Shown here: positions 56,806 to 64,000 of the stretch, piece by piece
Position numbering within the stretch: position 1 is the stretch's first letter
Layout of the letters: each line of letters opens with the position of its first letter
Notes under the pieces: generated by a model
What the model was told of the DNA's origin: nothing
Seen by the model: the letters and a program-made list of their open reading frames with translations, nothing else
The model's database searches: none
Translations under genes and position numbers: made by a program
NCBI RefSeq assembly: GCF_037975245.1
Contig: NC_092571.1
Location: forward strand, 11,293,917 to 11,357,916
Source of the DNA: Apostichopus japonicus
Lineage: Eukaryota > Echinodermata > Holothuroidea > Aspidochirotida > Stichopodidae
Reading direction: 5' to 3'
DNA: 64,000 nucleotides

Positions 56806-59470
56806 TCCATGCATATTCATTACCATCGAAGCAAAGTAGCCAGGAATATAAAGTACCACTGTGCATTCAATTATTAACTATCTATTCTTAGCTTGAGTTG
56901 TCATCTCTAAACTTAAAATGGATAACAAGGTCTAAGATTTGAAAGATATTTAACACAAAGCAGGTGAAAAGACACGCCTTGGTCCACCAATACCTCTCCT
57001 CTCGATATCGTATGAGTTATCGCCGAAAAAGTTTTGAATCTTGTTCATTTGATTTGGATTGGTATATTTACACAATCACTTGTGATGTCATACATGGCAA
57101 ACACAAGTCTTTTGTTTTTACTTGTTGCAATAAGGACACCTCTCCTACTGAGTTTACCTCTAACTATTGAAAACAAGAGTATATAGAAAATATCACACAA
57201 TTATACCTTACTGACTTAAACACTTCATAATACTTCAAACAATTCAAAGTTTAAAAAAAATGCAATTGTTGGTGAGGTTCATATATGATATCACAGATCA
57301 AAAAACTGCAAAATAAAATGAATAAACTTCAACAGTGGACCATCAAATGTTAGGATGCATCACCCACGATCTGCTGTTAGGACTGAGCCACATCCCACTA
57401 GACACCCACCCTTCAGAATCAAAGTTTATAATGCATGAAATCTAGTCTGGAGTATGGATTTGGTCTTAAAAATTCACTTCATCGATCTCAGTGCGGCAAT
57501 CTTCCAAAGCTGTACATAAATTTATTTACGTCCTGAAAGATCCAGCTACCCACCCAAAGGATTTTGTGACCCATTTTGGGGTTAATACTGTTAAGACTCT
57601 CCATCTACTATACTTTATATTGTTACAACTGAACACCTCCTTATCCCATAAGTACAACCTTTGTATTCACCAATACATGTATTTAAGATATTTTTACAAT
57701 TCTTCTGAACTCACCTTGAAATGTTTATCAAAATTGATGGCAAAATATTTTTTATATCTGCCAAATTACCTTTGTTTGTCACTTCCACTTTCATAAAATA
57801 TTTGCTTTTTATCCAAGAAAAAAAAATTTAGTGAAGACATTTGAATATAGTAATCATATTTCTTGCAATCTTTTTGAAGCTGTGATCTTTTGAAATTCCA
57901 TGTATGCTATAACATCATAATTTAATGTTTTAAAGACATACCAAGAAAGTGCCCATTAGCTATAAGCTTGAGCCCGCAAACCACCATCTGGGTTGTAGAC
58001 CGGTTTTCCAGCTGAAATCCTACAATAGACTGGGGTCAAAGAATGACCATACCTCTGCATACCTCAGACTCTGTGTGTTGTAATGAAAATGCAGATTAGG
58101 ATCAGAGGTGACCTTTAACACCATTGTTGTTTGTTATGCGGGAAAATAGACACATTAGTAGAGGTATTGATAGCAGCCCATCACATCACAAAACTCATGA
58201 TTTTGCACCTCATCTTTTATTAGACAAACGTGATCTTCCTGTTCAAGTGATCATGAGAACATGGTCTGATAACAAGCACAGGGGCTAAAATGAATGCACA
58301 GAGGTTCAGATCAATTCATCTTCAAGTTGTTTTAAAATCTGGAAAAAAAAAGGTATGGGGTCTGGTACGTAATATAAACGTGGCCTCGGTGCATAGAAGG
58401 ATGACGGAAGCTGCATGTAAATAAAGGCGTGAGCAAATCAACTCTGCTTGTTCACGGGGCATAATCTGTTTACAGCAGAGATAAAGTTACCGTGAGCTGA
58501 GCTCCAGAAAGTGTTGAAATTAGTAAGCTATGGCAAGTGGGCAAATTAGTTAGCTATTGCTAGTGGGCAAATTCTTCATGTCTGAATTCTAACTCTTACC
58601 CACCATAGCACCATCTGTGACTTCAACAATTATCTGTAATATATGTATTTATGTAAGTGTATTGTGTCATTACATGATAGCTGAGTATTAGGTGTACATT
58701 TTTTTAAACAAAGAATTCGTTTTTATTCAAGTATTGTAGAAAGCACATGTAGTTGTTACAGATGTACAGTAAACATTTGCTTTTAAAAAAGTTTTGATTA
58801 TTTTTAGGTTTGTTTGCTGTGCCAGTGAGCTTAAATCTCTCAGGATATGTAGAAATAAGAAGTGTATCGCTGGAATCCTGGAATGAAAGTTAAGAAGGGG
58901 TGGGTGAGGTGTAATTTGGGTTATATTGGAGGGTGCGTGATAGGCAGGTGTAGTTAAGGGGGCTTGGAGTTAGAGAGAGAAGGGAGGGGGTCATTAGGGA
59001 TAGGGCTAGGGAGAAATTTGATCTGTGATCCATTTAAGTGACAGGCCCCTAATGTTTCCTGATTTGCAGTCGGGCATTTAGGGTTAGGTTGGAGTGGATG
59101 GGGGAGTATTGGGGGTGGACGTTAGGGTTAAGGTGAGGGGGGATACTTTACCTGTGATACAATTAAGTGGCATGCACCTTTTTGTGTGTATTTGTTTATT
59201 TATATGCACAGGGGCTGGCATAACTTTCATTTATAGTCCTACACCTGTTGTTCAACTGTCAAGTTCTACCACTGGATTTCCTTTTCATGTGGATGATCAC
59301 ATAACATGATCTTTGTAACTGAAAGAATTAAATCTCTATCCTTCTATAACAAAAATAAAATAGCCAGATGTCAACTAAATGATGTACCACTGCCAAAGAC
59401 TGTGTTCATTATAAGACATGAACAGGCTGTGGGGAGTTGACAATTCACCTTGAAGATCCGTCCATGATGA
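56806..59470. other. Intergenic, no gene seen
   Basis: Only short open frames without splice-site support. A G-rich patch lies at 58870-59190, with scattered TTAGGG-like motifs and two loosely related halves (each ending near AAGTGACAGGCCCC or AAGTGGCATGCACC). Confidence 0.5.
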
Positions 59471-59474
59471 CCAG

Positions 59475-59629
59475 GGGCCCTATTTCATAAAAGTTAAGAA
59501 CATTCTTATCTTGGACTTAAGAAGATTAATCTTTCGTAAGATATGAACTATTTCTTGTTAAAACTTCTTAAGTGACTTACGAAGAATTATTTAAGAAGTT
59601 TCGTAAGTATTCTTAATGAAATAGGGCCC
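59475..59629. mobile_element. MITE with GGGCCCTATTTCAT inverted ends
   Basis: The left end GGGCCCTATTTCATAAA and the reverse complement of the right end (GGGCCCTATTTCATTAA) match. The inside is also largely self-complementary (TTCTTAA/TTAAGAA motifs). It is 155 bp long with no coding. Confidence 0.85.
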
Positions 59630-61110
59630 AGGTCTTTCTCAGCACTTAGTGTATGTTGATCCTTTGAATTTTCTTGAAACCATAGAAACACACAACTTCC
59701 TCAGATATCCATGACAGTTATGCAATGCTTTATCATTTCCCAAGTTGTGTTTTAGAAGAATGCCACGAGGGAAGAAAGTACAAATTTTAACTTACTTTAT
59801 TAAAACACTGGATTAATTCAGTGATTTTTTTACACTTCATAAATATATACTTCATATAAAATAATTCACAATGTCGATCAATTTGTTAGTATCCAAAACA
59901 GGGATTCTAACTTTCTTACTTTTTGTCCTTTTCGTCTCAAAATCAGCGGCATGATTGTTGCCACTGATGTTGCCTTTTAGCTGTTTTTATCAAAAGCATA
60001 TTTGCAGATTTTTAACTCTCTCCGGGCATTCTTATTTACATAATCGTTTTCAGATGTTAGATAAAGATAAATGTTCACATAGAGACATTCTCAAGTAGCA
60101 AAATATGGGATATGTAGAATTATAGTACATATTTGTAATATATGGCAGTGTTATTAATATTCCAATTCTCATGTATATTCATTGTAGAAGCATACAGGTA
60201 TTAAATATTCATGACCATTTTAAAGAGGTAAGAAATAACAGTTTGATTATTCATAATCTACATTAATGTGGTAAACAGTTGTAAACAATTGTCAATCTCT
60301 GTGAGAAAGAAAACAGCGCACCAATTATTAAAATGAGTTAAATTGAGGTATTTAACAAATGTTCATTAACTTAGTAAACATATTAAAAGCAAACATCATA
60401 TTGGAGGAATCAGTAAGAGGCGATAATCGAGACTTTGAAAAAAATATATTTGTTTAGCAGTTGTGCATTCACAAAATAGTTCTGAAATAAATTACAAGTG
60501 AAAATGGAAAATTGCTTTCATATATGTTTGTCCTTCTTCTTGCTGTTATTATCCCATTCATAAACATGTATTGTACGTGGGGATGCCGGATATATTGTAG
60601 TCAGTTGGCTGCTGCAACCTATGGTTACCATAGCAACAGTAACCATGGAATTACATGGTGTCGATAATTAATAGGTACTATAGGAGGAACATCGTGGTTA
60701 AATAGGAATAGGTGGGGTTCCAGTTTTGATTCCTTTCACAGCCAAAGGCAAAAGGTATCTATGCGAGAATTTGTCAAATGTTCAGTTGCGGTCTAACAGG
60801 GATCCTGTCTCTATAAGTAACAACGGGAAGTTTCCCTCAGTTTTCATGAAATTGAGGGAACACCGTACAGAGCATAGAAAATTGCCAATTTGAACATTAA
60901 TATTTAACGACTTGCAACAGTATTTCCGTGCAAAATCGGATCTTCAAATTTCAACAGGTTGAACAGTAGAAGTGGTGTATTATTTAGTAAATGTAAGCTA
61001 CTTAGCGTACTTAGGAATTAGGTTTAGCAGCGAAATGAAAATGGGTTTTTGTCGGCAACAATCTCGCTTCAAAGAGTATCTCTGTCGTTAGATATCCATA
61101 CTAACACATC
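59630..61110. other. Intergenic, no gene seen
   Basis: AT-rich DNA without recognised exons or repeats. Confidence 0.5.
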
Positions 61111-61436
61111 CAGGCGCGTAGCCGGGAATTTGCCAAGGGAGGGGCGAAAATGTAGGCAAACTACCAGCGCCGTAGATACGGCATTGCAAACTATCTAAAC
61201 GTAGCGCCACCATGGGTTGGCGCGAAGCGTACAAGAAAATTTTGGCTGAAAATGCCTCCCAAATTGCTAGAAATGGCACTTCCCAGGCCTTCTTAGTTGC
61301 ATCTTAGCATTCTCTCTTTTGAAATTACTAGCGATATCATAAAAACATTTTAAAAAAAATTTAAAATATGCTCAAGCTAGGGGGTGGCAGCTGCCCCCTT
61401 CGCCCCCCCCCCCCCCTCCCCCTGGCTACGAGCCTG
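61111..61436. mobile_element. hAT-type MITE with perfect 8-bp target duplication
   Basis: The ends are CAGGCGCGTAGCC and GGCTACGAGCCTG. The 8-bp sequence AACACATC flanks both (61103-61110 and 61437-61444). Inside is the family block GCGCCACCATGGGTTGGCGC and a long C run. It is 326 bp long and belongs to the same family as the elements at 36.5-38.6 and 41.7-43.0 kb. Confidence 0.9.
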
Positions 61437-62240
61437 AACACATCCCTTCATGTCAATGAGTTTTATGCGATGTTACTATAGTAACTTCTCACTAACGCAG
61501 CAACGATGAACGTCTGTTCTTTGCTGAAATACACACGGAAGAAACCAGCATGCTGTTGTTGGGGGGTGGGGGTGCTTTTTCCGGTCAATTTAGAATTAAG
61601 TACATCATTTAGAGTTACAGTATACGTGGCTATATGTGGTATTATATTTAGCCTCATACAATCCGATAATCTTGCGTATAAAACATCGAAAATATTCCTA
61701 AACCAATGCAGCTTTTCTTACGTTTGTCTCAAGTGTGTATTCATCAGATCAGACAGGTCAACGAAAGTAGTTGGGTTTAAGAAGATGACTTAGGAGAAAA
61801 GTTATTTCAGAAGGAAAGCTACTTCAGATAATATAAAGACCAAAAAGTCGTTGAGTATATTTAAGAAGCATATAAGAAAATACATCATCACAACATACTT
61901 ATACGGTCTATATGCTATATTTATATTTATTAAGTAATTATACATGTATAGCTAAATTCTCTGTGAACTAGGACAATGTTATACTGTCTAGTTATTACTC
62001 CTTAAATTATCTGTATTTTTCTGCTCATTCAACTTGTATTATATCTTTCTTCCTTACCAGGGAGTCTTCTACTCTGTTAAGCCAATTCAGGCTTTATAGA
62101 AGACTTCCTTTCACATTGTAATTTTTTTTTGATAAAACAAATAAATAAACAAATAAACTTCTGGCTGATAAATGTGTTTGTAAAGACAGGAATAACGAAT
62201 GCAGTAGAGAACTCCAAACTCCATTACAACACTACTATAT
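61437..62240. other. Intergenic, no gene seen
   Basis: No supported exon or repeat. Confidence 0.5.
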
Positions 62241-62360
62241 AGTTACTTTTTAAGAAAAAGTCGCCCAAGAAAGAACCTGGGAGCGAAAACCAAACTACCG
62301 AACGACTAATCCGCTTCCATCCCCAGTCCCTTGCATCGAGACTGTACATTTGTGTCATCG
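62241..62360 (-). mobile_element. Second copy of the SINE body (no U2 head)
   Basis: On the minus strand it matches 12294-12411 with the same block order: GATGCAAGG, GACTGGGG, GCGGAT, AGTCGTT, GGTAGTTTGGTTTTCG, TTCTTT, GACTTTTTCTTAAAAAGTA. The sequence upstream of the shared part does not resemble U2, so the copy is 5' truncated or carries a different head. Confidence 0.7.
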
Positions 62361-63984
62361 TTCGTTTTGGCAGATGGAACGTTTAGTTGTTAATGTGCTA
62401 CCCAATCGCTCAATAGCGGGAGTTTTCACTTTCGCAAAATAAATACTTTTTATTCCATGAAATACAAAATGCACGAGCATTGTTACTATGAGCAACAGTG
62501 TTATCCAAATGAGAAGGGTTGGGAATCCAGCCACCTGTCACGGCGTGAAAGATACATTTCGGTAACTAATCTGTCTACGCAAGCCTATATCTAGTGTATA
62601 CAAACGTCAGCTCAGTTGCCTTTAGCCTAACTCAATAATAACAGGTTACTGATACTAGTGTTACTGTTAGCGCTACGCCATCTATACTCTTGTAGACTGA
62701 AGGCCTATGCATAGACATAAATGTGTATTACCTAACATAACGCTGCGCGGTGTAATTGTAAAGGTATGGTAGATGCAAAGCTGTTGACTAAAGCCTGCAG
62801 TCTTACCTTGCACTTAATACTGGCGGCTATTCCACTGTGCACCCATAGTAACAACGGGTAGGCCTGCATTAACTTTAATAGTAAAAAAGCATCAGTATAT
62901 CACAGTTTATTCCTAGGGAAGCTGGAACTGTTACTAATAGGCTATATCAATTTGTAACTTGAATATTAAATATGAGGATAAAGGGCTAGGTATGCCTAGC
63001 TTATTCTACAATGTCAAGAATTTGCTTCAGGCTAATTGTGAGGTGCATGATTTCCCTACTTTGCTCTATATAATATTTATACTTGAGTAGGCCACCACTC
63101 AAAGGATGTGTAGACTCGTGCAAAAAGAAACGTCTTATGCCGGTAATCTGACCTAGTTTCAAATGAGGTGTAACAGAAGTATAAGACACCAGTCACACCA
63201 CCATCGATCCCAGAAAATACACACACAGCTTGCTACCGTCCGTAATTAGACACTAGTGTACAGTCAGTACATACAGCTGCGGTCAATACCCACAGCACAG
63301 TGTATAAACGATATAGCGATGGACATCTCAGGTCCAGCTAAAGATAACAAGGAATCACGTTTCATTACTGTCTGCATTTTGTAGCGACACGAACAAAACG
63401 TCACTTGCAAGCAACAGAAAGTTAACTTTTTTCAGATGGCCGCACGCGGTTTGGGGTGATTCTTCAATGCCTTTTACGTTTGTGGGACTTGGAGCATGGG
63501 AGAATTTACAACAACCTGAGCATACACATATTAGAAATGTACAGTATATTGAATATGGTAGACCTACCACCACTATAATGTTGAACATGCATTAGGTCTA
63601 CCTCCTTTTGTTAAAAACCAATATTTAGTTCCATTGAGAGAGGAAAACTTCACAGCTTTTTGCACATTCTGCTTGATGCAAAAAAAGAATCTTGTCAAAA
63701 ATATTATTAGCATGATGTGAAATAGTTGACATTTAATTTCTTCATGTTTTTAGCAAAGACATTTTTTTAAGCAATGCTATCCAAGGTAGTTTCTGAAATT
63801 GGCAACCAGGTGCAAACAGCCTCCGAATGTGTTTCATGGAAAATGTACAGCTCTCAGCCTTTCAAAGTATCAAAGTAGGAACCAATTATATACAAATCTT
63901 CATGATCACATTACTCTAGAAATATTTTAGGAGTTTAAATGATTGAAAGTAAAGATGATGAACTATTTTCATGTTTTCTTTCAG
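62361..63984. other. Intergenic, no gene clearly seen
   Basis: AGGCCTA-type motifs appear again at 62600-63000. An ATG at 63319 opens a 21-codon frame (MDISGPAKDNKESR) without a convincing donor. It may be the 5' region of the gene whose exon starts at 63985. Confidence 0.35.
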
Positions 63985-64000
63985 GTTATTGAAAGATGAG
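63985..64000 (+). CDS. Possible exon cut by the window edge
   Basis: The window ends 16 bases after a strong acceptor (TTTTCATGTTTTCTTTCAG). The remaining bases can read LLKDE in one frame. Too short to identify. Confidence 0.3.

Noticed and set aside
58970-59140. Scattered TTAGGG-like motifs
   Set aside because: Only one or two adjacent units in a generally G-rich patch; not an interstitial telomeric array.

Overview
The window is eukaryotic nuclear DNA, AT-rich, with introns bounded by GT/AG splice sites, many microsatellites, a LINE fragment and non-autonomous DNA transposons. The CEP104 orthologue and a multi-Ig-domain membrane receptor mark it as animal DNA. The SAMD3-like fragment and the AGGCCTA-rich intergenic DNA suggest a marine invertebrate, perhaps an echinoderm or other invertebrate deuterostome; the species cannot be fixed from the sequence alone. 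Most single open frames here are not genes. The real genes were found by joining exons at splice sites with matching reading phase.

Layout. (1) 1-7.1 kb, plus strand: a decayed tandem array of about 0.9-kb units holding eleven 18-21 nt microexon-like cassettes, each read in phase 0 as one 6-7 residue heptad. It is interrupted by a LINE fragment and a foldback transposon, and a possible terminal exon lies at 6.9 kb. (2) 7.6-14.9 kb, plus: a 522-codon single-pass receptor with four Ig-like domains, carrying a U2-snRNA-headed SINE candidate in an intron. (3) 16.1-19.1 kb, minus: exon remnants of a SAMD3-like gene with an in-frame TGA. (4) 19.5-28.4 kb, minus: a gene built from symmetric phase-0 exons. 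It encodes a short membrane anchor followed by long acidic 20-residue repeats alternating with basic modules. Nine exons join in frame into about 1458 codons, and a nearly identical 2490-bp tandem duplication lies inside it. (5) 28.4-31.9 kb: intergenic DNA with a tRNA-like element and other repeats. (6) 31.9-56.6 kb, plus: a complete CEP104 gene with 19 coding exons (917 codons plus stop) and one candidate 24-nt microexon. Its introns hold minisatellites, an exon duplication and hAT-like elements. (7) 56.6-64 kb: intergenic DNA with MITEs, a second copy of the SINE body and a possible exon cut by the window edge.

The genes do not form an obvious pathway. CEP104 acts at centrioles and ciliary tips, and the Ig receptor is a cell-surface protein. 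The acidic-repeat protein and the microexon gene have no recognised function and are the two candidates for undescribed systems. In both, small phase-symmetric coding units have multiplied in tandem.
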